This document shows, piece by piece, positions 47,128 through 57,800 of a stretch of DNA of 64,000 nucleotides. The translations under genes and the position numbers were made by a program. Origin of the DNA: Hofstenia miamia (Eukaryota; Xenacoelomorpha; Acoela); the NCBI GenBank assembly GCA_004352715.1, contig SCFE01000036.1, positions 1,753,942 through 1,817,941 of the forward strand, written 5' to 3'. Position 1 is the stretch's first letter. Each line of letters opens with the position of its first letter. The notes beneath the pieces were generated by a model. That model was given only the letters and a program-made list of their open reading frames with translations, ran no database searches and had not been told where the DNA came from.

Positions 47128-48028
47128 TGTAGAGTCACTCAGGGCCCTTTATTTTATTTCATTGGCACTCTCTTTGATTAATTCAGTGCTATTCCAATTA
47201 TTAATTTAGTGATTTTTATTGATTTTTAGTATTTTGAACTTAGGTTTTGAATTTGTTATAATTGTCCCCTTGATTAAAGTGTACATGTAAATTGCTCATT
47301 TAATTTGCAAGGGAATTAAGTGAATTTTGTAAACTGTAAATATTTACCTTTTTCTCTGTATAAAAATAGGGAACTCATTGTTGCAATTGTCAAATAAATT
47401 TCATTCTTGCTGGATAATGTTTGCTTCTCTGCTTACTCTATATTACTAACCCTTTTTAGCATAGTTATTAATATGATAAGTATCTGCTTGTAAGATCTGG
47501 TGATAATGTGGGAGGAACTCCGCTGTGCCTGGAGCAATACTCACTCCTTGACAGATGTGATCCCATATTGTGGTCAATTTAAGGCTACGCATAGGCATAG
47601 GGAATAAAAGAACTTTACATTTGATTGATTGTACATGCACTTAACAACACACTATGCAAATATAATATGCCATTGGCAGATGTGAATTGTGGTAACTACA
47701 CATTATTACATCTTATTACATGAGCTGAGATAACAAGAACACTGAGCTAAATTTGTTTTATTGAGCTAGAAATTAAACTTGAGACACACAATTAGCACCT
47801 TGGCAGGTAAGGATGGTTTCTAAATATTTGGCTTTGGCGTGATGCCATGTAAATTGGTCACTAGCTGGAATGCCTTCTAGGAAATGGTTTCAGTTCATTT
47901 TTCTACAGTGAAATTGGCAAACTACCAATCTTCATTTGTTTTGTTAGAGTATGGGCTGCTCTTGGCAATGGTAATTCTTTGCAACCTTCTTACTGCTTGA
48001 GCTGCTAGATGTGCCCCACAATTCTACA
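47128..48028 (+). repeat. 3' LTR of copy A (full length, 901 bp)
   Basis: TGTAGAGTCACTCAGGG ... CCACAATTCTACA. It contains a TATA box (TATAAAAA, 47359-47366) followed after about 25 bases by AATAAA (near 47393), an order fitting U3, R and poly(A) signal. Compared with the 5' LTR, many differences are TG against CA at the same dinucleotide (see findings). Confidence 0.9.
47359..47366 (+). promoter_or_regulatory. LTR TATA box
   Basis: TATAAAAA in the 3' LTR of copy A. The corresponding segment is deleted from its 5' LTR, so element transcription from the 5' end is probably lost. Confidence 0.55.
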
Positions 48029-48308
48029 CTATTTGGCACCCCAGACCTAGTGCAGTTTCCTCCCAAATTGTTGCCGGATCTTAATCAATAGTTATCATAA
48101 CCAAATTCTTGATGATAAATCTAAAAGGGGTTACAAGATAATAAAAGTGAAAAAGATCAAAAGCAGTTGAAGGAAGACAAATTTATTGTGTGCTTTGCTA
48201 CAGTTGTCTCAGATATTTATTACAAAATCTCCATATTATTACATGGATGCTGTTTACAGTTTCAAACACAATTTCCCTCAAAAAGTTAAAACAAGCAATC
48301 ACATGTAA
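48029..48308 (-). repeat. 3' LTR of copy B, proximal part (5'-deleted)
   Basis: Aligns with 55560-55790 of B's 5' LTR and includes about 60 bases that the 5' LTR lacks (near 48070-48130). The first ~190 bases of the LTR are missing. At about 48308 it is fused directly to third-ORF coding sequence (MGSLREVF), so a deletion removed the ORF end, the purine tract and the LTR start. Confidence 0.85.
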
Positions 48309-49346
48309 ATACCTCTCTAAGTGACCCCATGTGAATGGCATGGTCCATAATCAAAGAACAATATTCATTGACTTGTTGTAAGGTCATTTCCTCCAGATCT
48401 GTGATTTCTGCTCATAACATGGTAATGATTTCAATCCATTTTGTAACATTGTAGTAGTGGGTGAGGGTCTCAACATTGTTGATCCACATCAGATTGCCCA
48501 ATGACTGGAACAAAATATGAACTTGTGGATCTAGGGTTGCAATTTTATTGTGAACCTTCTGCATAGCAAATTGTTCTTCTCCACATTTGTCTCAACCTGG
48601 TCAAACTCAACCTTCTTCTTCAGCATGGCTGTTCTGATGATAGGGTAGTTGATTTTTGCATCCTTAATCATATCCCAAAACATGGTTCAAAGTCCATGTG
48701 GACAGAGCTTATTGATCTGGGTGTTGGAAATCCTTAGGCAAGATGTGGTACACTCTATGTTCAGGTCTATTTGGCGCCCTGGTGATTGTAGGAGGACCAA
48801 CTCTTCTTTAGTGAACATCTCTGTGAGGCACCATTTCATAAGGCCTAGTACATCTTTATCATGGTTGCTTTCAGCAAACTCATCTGGATGGTGTTCAATG
48901 GTTAGGATACGTTCATCATAGGTGATAGACCATGTGGGCATATGCACAGGAGTGCTGATGGCACCTGCACATTTTTGTAAATTGATAGCCTTGATGAGGG
49001 CTTGCATACTGGGGAACACCTCAATGGCAGAAGATGACAAAAGTTCTTCCTTGCAGTAGAACTGCTCCAGAGTTCTCATGGTCTGCTCAATGACTGTGAT
49101 GGAAATTATCTCACTATCTCTTGCTGCTTGTCTTCATGTCTTGGCAATCTTATTGTAGCCACTCTCAGGATAGTTAAACTTTTCCAAATTGAAGAGAATT
49201 TCTGTCTTGTGAATATCATAATGATTAACTAATTCCAGAAATTCCTGGGTGGAGCTGGGTTTGCAGCAAATTAGATGGTTAGTGCAGAGTGGCGCATATT
49301 CTGATTCAATGGAAGGAAACTTGGTCTGTGAAGTTGCTCCCCACAT
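48309..49346 (-). pseudogene. third ORF remnant, copy B
   Basis: Begins in mid-protein (YMWGATSQTKFPSIESEYAP) immediately after integrase, so the first ~390 codons are deleted relative to copy A. It contains ILFNLEKFNYPESGY, FYCKEELLSSSAIEVFPS, HMPTWSITYDERILTI, KWCLTEMFTKEELVLL, and ends in HMGSLREVF at the junction with the LTR. Most blocks align with copies A and C, so this is the same ORF. Stops and frameshifts throughout. Confidence 0.75.
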
Positions 49347-50560
49347 GTACTTCCTTAATATTTATGATGATCTAAAACTTTGGTTATAATGAATGGGCCT
49401 TGCCAGTTAGTAGCAAGCTTCCATACTTGATTAGCATAGGTGATTTGGCAAGGGAAATAGGTGAAGAATTTGTTGCCAAGCTTATGAGGCTTGCCATATA
49501 ACTTACAATTAAAATTCCACCATTGGTGGAGGACAGATTGATTAGTATTTCTACAGATAGTTAAGTGTACTTCTTGGAACTCATGTAACATACAATTCAC
49601 AAAATTCTCCAACATAGGTTTGTTGTAATCAGGAAACATAATAGAAAGTGCGGTGCTTGCTTTGTGGCCAAACATAGCCTTAAAAGGACTGACCTTTGTA
49701 GTAAAATGCACTGCAGTGTTGTAAAAATATTCTACAGCTTGGGTGAGAGTGACTTGAATTCACTTAATGACCATACAGTTAAGCCATTCCACAACTCTAT
49801 TCAAATGCAGGTGATATGCAGTAGTGAACTTGTGGAGTATTTCAAGTTCCTTCATTAGAGTCTCCATAAGGTGGTTATCAAACTGGGGACCATTGATCAG
49901 AAATCAGGCACTCCATGGGCCCAAACTTAAGGATCCATTCTTTCACCACTTTCTCTCCAATAACCTTGTGGTGTTGCTGTTGAGGGGGATGAGTCAGGCA
50001 TACTAGGTAAAATGATCAATGAGCACTAAAAGATACTGGTACCCTTTGTCATCACAGGAGAGCTTTTCAATGTTCATGTGCACAACTTCATTCATGCATT
50101 CTGTGGCTCTGCTGTGAAGCTTGGTTCACTGCTGTGGAAAATGTCCAGTTCCTTGAAGCAAACAAGTGGTACATTTATCAATTACATCTTGGACTGCAGC
50201 TCAAATACTGACTGTGGCATACCTTGCATTGAACATGTGTTTTTTTTTATAATGGACCTTGTTTGTATAAGTGGACCTTTTCATGGATCTTCCACACCAA
50301 ATCTCTTTGGAAATACTTAGGGACAGCTAACCAACTATTTCAGCTTCAAGCATAAAGCAGGCCTGCCTCTGTCTGTTTCCAGTTGTATCACCAAAAGTAT
50401 CTGTTGGCCACAGGACTGAGGATGTAATTAGTGTTCTTCAATTTAACAATGATTTCACTTAGTACCTTATCTTGGCATTGGTGGAGCAAAATCTCTGCTT
50501 TGGTGATTTCTTCTTTTACAAGGATTGGAAGGATCACTTTGCCATGGTGATCTGCATTGA
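49347..50560 (-). pseudogene. pol, integrase, copy B
   Basis: Core and C-terminal region, with motifs in several frames: VVHMNIEKL near 50085 (Asn where copy A has Asp), SDQWSP near 49890 (second Asp), VVEWLN near 49785 (catalytic Glu kept, unlike copy A), YFYNTAVHFTTKVSPFKAMFG, YFPCQITYANQVWKLATNWQ and GPFIITKVLDHHKY, an intact C-terminal module missing in copy A. It is fused by deletion to the middle of the third ORF. Confidence 0.82.
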
Positions 50561-51130
50561 TCTTAGCTCATAGTCAGTGAGAGGGATAAACCCAAATGGT
50601 GTCTTTTCTCTAGGTGGTTTCCAGAGATCACACTCATGCTAGGGAGAGCAGTCCAATAGTCTGTGTTGTTATGAAGTCTCCCTGGATGGTGCTTAATAGA
50701 AAACATAAAATCATTCAAGTATTCAATCCAACAGGCGGCAATGTTGGACTTGTCCCCAGAAAATTTCTTCAGCCAGGCTAGTGCACAGTTATCTGTTTAC
50801 ACAGTAAAGTGATGACCTAGAATAAAGAAGCAAAATTTCTTTAGACTTTCCATTAGCACCAACATTTCAGATTTTGTAGTGCCATAATTCTGCTCAGCTC
50901 AGAGCTTTTGGCTGAAATACTGAATCAGGCATTCCCTTCCATCAATGACTTGGCTGAGCACACCACTAATTGCAACAGAACTAGCATCACAGTAAATAAT
51001 AAACTCTTTTGAGTAATCTGGCATGTTCAAGCTGGGAATCTTTCTTAGTTTTCCCTTGACAGCATCAAGCTCAAGTCCACTTAAATTCAATACTGTGAGA
51101 TAATAGGTTGGAAATATGCTTGGTCTTGTT
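50561..51130 (-). pseudogene. pol, RNase H, copy B
   Basis: KEFIIYCDASSVAISGVLSQ (first catalytic Asp), QYFSQKL, a Glu-bearing segment near 50880 and TDNCALAWL near 50790, where Asp is kept. Interrupted by stops. Confidence 0.8.
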
Positions 51131-51990
51131 AGCTAGTTCAGAGATGAAAGCTCCATAATAATTCAGAAATCCCATAAGGCATTGCACATCCTTACAAGAG
51201 CAAGGAGTTTCAATTTTATCCAGATGATTTTTATCATCATTCTTAATGGAAATATGACCAGGTTTGATGATTCTCCCAAGAAAAGTAATGTGTGGTTGTA
51301 AAAGGGAACACTTGTTTCTATTAACTCAGAGACCAGATTTGTATAAAAGACTAAGAGTGTGTCCAAGCCTTTCCAGATGCTTGGAAGAAGTTGTTACCTG
51401 TGACAAGGATGTTGTCCATGTAGGCTGTTATGCTTTGCTCAAGTACATTAGCACAATTTCTGAGCACGTGGGTGATGTAGCACTGAAAGGTTGCTGGGGC
51501 ATTGCAGAGCCTGAAAGCATGTATTTCCACTCAAAGAGGCCATATGGAGTGATGAAGGCAGTCTTCCAAGTATCAGCAGGCTTCATTGGCACCTGCAAAC
51601 AAGCTTTGCACAAGTTGAGGCAGCTAAACAACTTATACTGACTAGCATCATAGAGAAGATCCTTGATGTGTGGAAGTGGATATGCATCCTTTACTGTGCC
51701 ATCATTAAGTTTCCTGAAGTCCACACAGAGGCAGTACTTGTCACCTTGTTTAATGAAGACAGTGGGCGTTGTGTAGGGGCTATTGCTAGCCTGAATAATG
51801 CCACTTTCTATAAAATCACTCAGAATCTTTTCATATTCTTCTCAGAGGTTTTCTGGTACCCTCCTAATGGGCAGGCAAATTGGATGATCATTCAATAGAA
51901 TGTTGTTCACCAACAGCCTGGCCAATGCTAATTGAGCTGTAATTCAAAACCTGGTGATGTTGCTGAAACAGGTGAGAAAGGGACTTGTGC
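51131..51990 (-). pseudogene. pol, reverse transcriptase, copy B
   Basis: RRVPENL near 51850, then a 98-codon frame: DFRKLNDGTVKDAYPLPHIK, FSCLNLCKACLQV (the first catalytic Asp is Asn), FITPYGLFEWKYM, then a frameshift and YMDNILV near 51410 (second Asp of YxDD is Asn, coded GACAAC). FNQHS-like and thumb segments follow. Two of three catalytic Asp positions are lost. Confidence 0.88.
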
Positions 51991-52850
51991 TATTGAGAGC
52001 TAAGATGTGGATGAGTCCATTCATTAACAAGAGGGATCTGGATGGGATTGCTTGGTTCCACCAGATTGTGAATGGCAGCTAATATCAGTAGACAGGCAAT
52101 GGCCTGGAATTCCAGATGAACCAGAGTTGCAATAATCTTCAGTTGAGAAGGATCTATCTTGACCAACAAATTAGAATTATTGAGAATAGTAATGTACATT
52201 CTTCCCTTAGAGATATGGCAGAGATCAGGGGAGAACTTGACTCTAGAGAAGCTCTTCCCCTTGAATCCAGAAACCATAACATCACCAGTGTATGCAGAGT
52301 CAGTAGTAATGGGGACACATCGCCAATGATGAGGCTCAACAATTTCACTTTCAGAAAAACTTAACAAGATATCCTGCTCAGGAACAGTAGTGAGCTCCTG
52401 CCAATGTTCACTTTCACAGATGGAAATTGTGTTCTTTCTGTAATCAATAACACATGTGTTCTGCTCAAGAAAGTCATTACCCAGAATTATGTCACATGGG
52501 AGTGGCTGTTTGCAGGTATCTATATCAATTAAATCAACAACAAACAGTTCCTGCTGAATGCGTAGTTCCAGGTTCAGTACATGGCCTTTCAAAGATAATA
52601 AGTTCCCCAGGGGCAACCAACAGATGTGCAGTAGATGGAACTAAATCATTTTGTGACAAACATAACTTGGAGCAACAAGAGTCACTAATGATTGAGACTG
52701 AGGCCCTGGTATCAATGGTGACATTAATCAGACATCAATTTATATCTACAGGGATAATGTTAGTATGCAACAGTGAAGTGATTACCAGAATGTCATGCAC
52801 ACATTTTCTAGGAAGCAGCACTCCAACTAGTTTAACTGATCAACAGAGCT
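51990..52850 (-). pseudogene. pol, protease and linker, copy B
   Basis: VHDILVIT near 52790, VTIDTRASVSIIS near 52700 (D-T-R-A where D-T-G-A is expected), then the 208-codon frame ending at 51990 with ELRIQQELFVVDLI and PCDIILGNDFLEQNTCVIDY, followed by a linker that in copy A is frameshifted. Here the linker is open over VMVSGFKGKSFSRV, ILNNSNLLVKIDPSQLKIIA and VEPSNPIQIPLVNEW. Confidence 0.8.
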
Positions 52851-52860
52851 AACAGGTAAA

Positions 52861-54447
52861 TCAGGAGGACACTCTCCAACTCCAGGCTCATCAATGATGA
52901 AGCCTTTGCCATTGGTGACTAAATGAATTACAGCATGGCATTGAGACTTTGTATGGCCTTTCTGGCCACAATGAAAAAAACAATGAGAGTTTGTTCAAGT
53001 TCTATCTTCACTGTGGAAGCAACAGTGCTCAAGGAGGTAGGGGTTTCTGCAACTAAGAAGAACCTGCTCTAAAATCTCCAGCATCCTTGTTGATGTGAGT
53101 GGTATTGTGCAGCATGTACACAATGCTAATAGCTTTACAAATTATCAGGTTGAGATCATCTTTGGGATCACACTTGAGTTCAAGGCAACTATGAATGTTG
53201 GGCAGAAAGCCCAACAAATGTACAAAAAGAGATTGTGCTTCAAATATTCAGGGGTGAGCTTACTTAAGCAGAACAGCCTTTCCACCTGTGTGATGTAAGT
53301 ATGTTGTTGCCCTCCTTGAAGAAAAGGTCGCATAACAGCATTTTGTATTGATGCTTAATGTGAAGCACCTTGTAATGGTCCTCAAAATAACTGATGAGAA
53401 ATTGGTATTTAGTCTTCACGTCCTGATCCAACATCATGTATTGGTTGTATGTGAGACCTTGAAGGTAGGTAGGGAATTAAGTGACAGCAGCATCCTGAGT
53501 GACCTTGTACTGCCACATGGTTAATTCAAAGACAAAAAACCACTCTTCAAAAGACTGTGAAATTTCATTGATCTTTCTGGTGAACTTAGGCAATATAGAA
53601 TGATGATTAAATAAGTTAGCAGTTGTAGGTAGGATCAATTGGGTAAAATGTGGTCCATTGTTCAGAGCAGACATAGAAAGATCACATGACTGTGGTGGAG
53701 CCATTGGAGTTAGAACAGTGGGGGTAACACAAGTATTCAAAGGTGCAGGAGGTGAAATGGTCACATTCAGCACATATGGAACTGGAGTGCAAACAGTGGT
53801 TAATGTGGAAACTTGAGTCAAAGCTGACTGTGTAAAAGTGGACTCTCCAGTTGTGAATGAAGTGACAGGGTTGACAAACTGAGGCATCAATGGTGTAGAG
53901 GTGCAGACAATAGGGCTGATTGGAAGGTGAGCAGAAATAATTTCAGAAATTTGTTCAGAAAGGCGTTTGGAAAAAGTGTCCAAAACCTCTTCTAAAACAT
54001 TATGAGTTACATACTCAGAAAATCTAGACTGGGAGAGTGAAGAACAAGGTGGGCTACTCTGCCTCAATGGGGATGTAGGCAGCAGTGTCACCAAAGTTTG
54101 AAGTTGAATTTCTAAGGCATTGATTGAGTCAATGAAATGTCTCTCTCTCTCAATTGTGCTTCATGAGCCTGTTCTTACATCTTGGCTTGAAGTGAATCTA
54201 GGTATTGCTCACAGGCAAGATATTGCCTGGTTTGTTTGGCAAAGGCAGCTCAGAGCTGATCAATCTCAGTGTTTTGAGGTTCAGGAGATGGTGGTGTCTG
54301 CAAGAGAATGTAATAGGGATCAAAAGACAATGGAGAAACAATTGAATTAATTCCAGTGGTGTGACAAGCAATGTTCAGGCTGCTAGTGCTCACACTAGGG
54401 AAACCCTGAGTGGGAGTCCCATTATAAGACAAACTACTAAAATCCAT
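52861..54447 (-). pseudogene. gag, copy B, with zinc knuckle
   Basis: Starts MDFSSLSYNGTPTQGFPS at 54447. The middle 205-codon frame (54094-53477) is Pro/Thr/Ser-rich and ends KFTRKINEISQSFEEWFFVF. It continues LFCLSKLTPEY...NLFLYICWAF near 53270-53200. Near 52990-52940 it carries CFFHCGQKGHTKSQC, a retroviral-type zinc knuckle with one extra residue between the first two Cys. Stops and frameshifts throughout. Confidence 0.82.
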
Positions 54448-54903
54448 TCAGAAAAAACAAGAAAATTCAGAAAAAAAATTTCCAACAAATTGAGAGAAAT
54501 TCCAACTTTGTTTGGAGAAACAAAAACTAATAACAGTAGACAGCAGAGTGTAGGGTATGGTAATAAATCCAAATTCTAGAAGAATGAGACAAAAACAAAG
54601 CAACAACCAAAATGAGTAAAGACAACATCAATGCTTGGTGACAGCTTCAATGCACAGAACTGCAGCATAAAAATAACATAAGAGGCAAAGTTATGCATCA
54701 AGTGGTAGTGAAGTTGATTCATGGCCAGGGGAAACAACTATCCCAGCTGGCTCAGACCAAAGAGAAGGAACAAAACCAAATATGATATAGAAACAGGAAC
54801 AGCTCAGCACTATGTTACAATCACCAGGCAAAAACAGATGACCACTTTGGTAACTTTAACAGAATAGAGTAGAGAGTTAAGCTGACACCCTAATTTGTCC
54901 AGC

Positions 54904-54921
54904 ATCACATCAGGGTCACCA
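54904..54921 (-). other. primer-binding site, tRNA-Trp, copy B
   Basis: Minus strand TGGTGACCCTGATGTGAT next to the LTR end at 54922. It differs from tRNA-Trp complementarity at two positions, both C to T within a CpG. Copy A has only the first of these. Confidence 0.85.
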
Positions 54922-55976
54922 TGTAGAATCAAGGGGAGCTCTGGCTACTCTAGAAGTACTAGGAAACTCATGAGTTAAGCTTGAAGGCTGCAAAGTTTAC
55001 TGTAGCAGAGAGCAACCTGCATTCCAACAAAAGAAAGAAACTTTGGTGGTTCACTGATTTGCTTATTAAATACAGAAATTCCATAGAGAACTCCAGCAGT
55101 GACCAATTCATATGGCATCACACTGAAGCCATATCCATTAAGCCNNNNNNNNNNNNNACCTGCATTCCAACAAAAGAAAGAAACTTTGGTGGTTCACTGA
55201 TTTGCTTATTAAATACAGAAATTCCATAGAGAACTCCAGCAGTGACCAATTCATATGGCATCACACTGAAGCCATATCCATTAAGCCATCCTTACTAGCC
55301 AAGGTGCTAATTGTGTGTCTCAAGTTGTAATTTCTAGCTCAATAAACAATTTATCTCAGAGTTCAATTATCTCAGCTCATGTAAATAAATAACAAATAAA
55401 AGGCACATAATTGCTGTGCATTCACATTTGCCAACAGCATAGTATATTTGCAGTGTGTTAACATTATGTGCATGCATGAATTGATCAAATGAAAAGTTGT
55501 TATTCCCTACATGTAATTGTAACCTAAAGTGACCACAATTCAGGCTGTCACTGTTAAGGAGCTATTTGGTGCCCAGACCCAGTGCAGTTTCCTCCCAATT
55601 TAAAAGGAGTTACTAGATAATAAAAGTGAAAAAGATCAAATGCATTTGAAGGAAGACAAATTTATTGTGCACTTTGCTACAGTTGTCTCAGATATTTATT
55701 ACAAAATCTGAAAATTATTACCTGGATACTGTTTACAGTTTCAAACACAATTTCCCTCTCAAAGTTAAAACAAGCAATCACACATTCTCTTAACCAAGGG
55801 GACCAATAATAATTCTATCAAATAACTACACTAAAAAATGTGAACAAATCAAATTAAAGAAATTGATACAAATTGATAGCACCTAATCATCAAATAAGTA
55901 TGTTGAAAAGACTTTACACTATTTTCAGAGTGCCAAATAGTAAAATTTGAAAAATAGGGCCCTGAGTGACTCTATA
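54922..55976 (-). repeat. 5' LTR of copy B (with assembly gap)
   Basis: Runs from TGTAGAATC (54922) to the inverted start TATAGAGTCACTCAGGGCCC (55976). A 13-N gap at 55145-55157 is followed by a repeat of 55015-55144 at 55158-55287, so the real LTR is probably about 0.91 kb. It lacks about 60 bases present in B's 3' LTR near 55600. Confidence 0.9.
55145..55157. other. assembly gap (13 N) with local duplication
   Basis: The 130 bases before the gap (55015-55144) are repeated right after it (55158-55287), an overlap that was not merged. Confidence 0.93.
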
Positions 55977-55980
55977 TTAG

Positions 55981-56419
55981 CATCCACTTCCCCATTGGAG
56001 ATTTGTGTATGGTCATTACTGACATAAGGATTGATGTACAAGAGAAAATACCATAGAAATAATAGCTTTAATTCATTATTGTGGGAAATATACAAATATT
56101 TAAAATGATAATTATACAATGCAACACAAGTTAATTAGTCTAACCACACAACACAACCAACAAGCTATTAGCAATAACATACAATAGCAAGGTTAAATAT
56201 AGTTCATTTTCCCTTCTTAATAAAATCCTGCTTGATAACAGTTTGTTGGTTTTGATTGTATCATTGAACAACAAATTGGTATTTCAGATGGTATAATAGT
56301 TGAATAATTTCTTTAGTAAAATGCTGAAAAAGATTGCTATCTGTTGATTCAATATCAGTTGCAGATGGTGTTAAAGTGTTTTCTTTATAATTGAAGTGCC
56401 TTCCTTTAGAGCTGATTGT
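55981..56419. other. right flank of copy B, no gene seen
   Basis: CpG-poor AT-rich sequence between B's TTAG duplication and the integrase remnant. It may be the 3' end of the gypsy-like element that starts at about 57.8 kb on the minus strand, but no LTR pair could be shown. Confidence 0.4.
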
Positions 56420-56990
56420 ATATTTATTGAGCCCAAAGTTGTTGGAGGTAATACTGGATTTGTTGAAGGTAATACTGGTGGACATGGTGAAAAATCACAA
56501 AAAGAGACAGTTGACTCCCTACCATCTGGATAATGCACATGAGCATAAATTGCATTTGCCTCTTGTATTTGAATTTCATCAACATGGGCATTATCTTTAC
56601 TTCCATTGACAAATTCATGAAGTAAATCAGGCCCAAGAGTAGTGTGCCAACTAGGTAAAACACTCCCATGTGCAGAGAACCATTAAAAAGAGAAGAATCT
56701 TTCATGGGGTGTGCTATTAGTAGACGTGCACAAAAGAGTCCTTATAGAAGATAATGGATTAGGGAGTACAACATCCCAACAACTATCCATTAAATAAATT
56801 GCTTTCAGGGCATTTTAACTGCCTTCCAAAGAATTCTCTTATACCCCTCAATTTGTCCATTCTCCTGCAGATTATAGGGTGTTGTTTTCTACAGGCAATT
56901 CCATACTTATTTAAATAATCTTTGATGTCTTTAGGTACAAATAAAGGTCCTGTGGTCAGAGTGAATGTAGCCACAAATCCCACAAAGTGG
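56420..56990 (-). pseudogene. integrase C-terminal half of a second Ty3/gypsy family
   Basis: Minus strand in shifting frames: TGPLFVPKDIKDYLNKYGIA, then a TTPYNLQENGQIEGYKR-like segment that corresponds to the catalytic-Glu region (TTPYNPQGNGQ.ER in relatives; here E-G in place of E-R), SSIRTLLCTSTNSTPHERFF, VLPSWHTTLGPDLLHEFV, HVDEIQIQEANAIYAHVHYP and DGRESTVSFCDFSPCP. This matches the LHSIRSLLCTATN.TPHERMF type of gypsy integrase common in invertebrates. It is unrelated in sequence to the integrase of copies A and B. At least two frameshifts. Confidence 0.8.
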
Positions 56991-57800
56991 GATTTACTAT
57001 GGGCAAGGGAAGGAAATCATCCCTTGGAGGTGTTATGTTTGTTAATGAAGATAGTAAACTAGACTGTTGAGGAATTTAGTGTCTAGGTGGGCTTAGGATA
57101 TTATGTAACCAATGTCACATGATTTTTGAGATTGGTGTTTGTTCATTTCCCATTGTTGAACTGGAGGTAATGTGTAAGCTTTGATTGGCTCTTAATTGAG
57201 CAGTAGTATGCTGTAATTGTGGCTGCAGTTGGTTGTTTTGCACTTCTTGTGCAATTAATCTACTGGTGAGTTGTATGTTTTGGTGGTTACAGTCTTCAAC
57301 CAGTACAACAGATTCTTGTTGTGCTCCATAAATATCTCTGTGGTTTTGCTTTCAAGTGATTCAAATTTGGATGAGTGGAGGAGATTTTTGTTCTGAGCTT
57401 GTGTCAGCTGTTTTTGCAGTGGATTTTTTTGTTTTCAGCAATTTTATGTTTATCTAGGATTTTTGCTTTGCTGTCCTTGAGTATTGCAATCTCATGGCAA
57501 AGGTTTTTGTTTTCCTCATGCAGCATATCAAAGAGTTTACAGTTCTCAACTTGTATAATTTTAATTTTCTCATTGAGTGTTGTGATTTTGTTTTTAAGGA
57601 AGAGTATTTTTTCAATCAGTTCTTCCATAGATTGGTTGTCATACTGTGCTAGGGAATTGCTCCTGGGGCTAGCATGTTTTTTTTGCATTTCAAGTATTTG
57701 CCATTTTTCTGTTGTGTTGCAAGTTATTCAGCACTCTGATAGGTGGGTAATGGAGTTGAACTCTTCTTCAAAATACATTTTTAGGTATGATTTGTCTCTG
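56991..57800 (-). pseudogene. gag-like coiled-coil remnant of the second gypsy family
   Basis: The 95-codon frame 57688-57404 (MQKKHASPRSNSLAQYDNQS onward) is a strong coiled coil with heptads rich in Leu/Ile/Lys/Glu. It is followed by a Gln-rich stretch in another frame (LQPQLQHTTAQLRANQSLH near 57230-57170), then, with no protease or RT in between, by the integrase remnant. I infer a gag whose protease, RT and RNase H were deleted. A coiled-coil host protein fragment is the alternative. Confidence 0.5.

Larger units (their letters stand above)
37960..48028 (+). mobile_element. Ty3/gypsy element copy A (plus strand), about 10.1 kb
   Basis: Complete from LTR to LTR: 5' LTR 37960-38488, tRNA-Trp primer site, gag, pol (PR-RT-RNaseH-IN), a long third ORF, purine tract, 3' LTR 47128-48028. 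The flanking 4-bp duplication CTAT (37956-37959 and 48029-48032) lies inside the 3' LTR of copy B, so A is the younger insertion. All ORFs are broken by stops, most of them TGA, and by a few frameshifts. Confidence 0.92.
37459..55976 (-). mobile_element. Ty3/gypsy element copy B (minus strand, split by copy A)
   Basis: The outer ends are the LTR terminus TGTAGAATC at 37459 and, read inverted, TATAGAGTCACTCAGGGCCC starting at 55976. Both are flanked by TTAG (37455-37458 and 55977-55980), a 4-bp target duplication. Order on the minus strand: 5' LTR, tRNA-Trp primer site, gag, pol, remnant of the third ORF, 3' LTR. Copy A (37960-48028) is inserted in the 3' LTR. Two large internal deletions and many stops make it dead. 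Confidence 0.9.
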
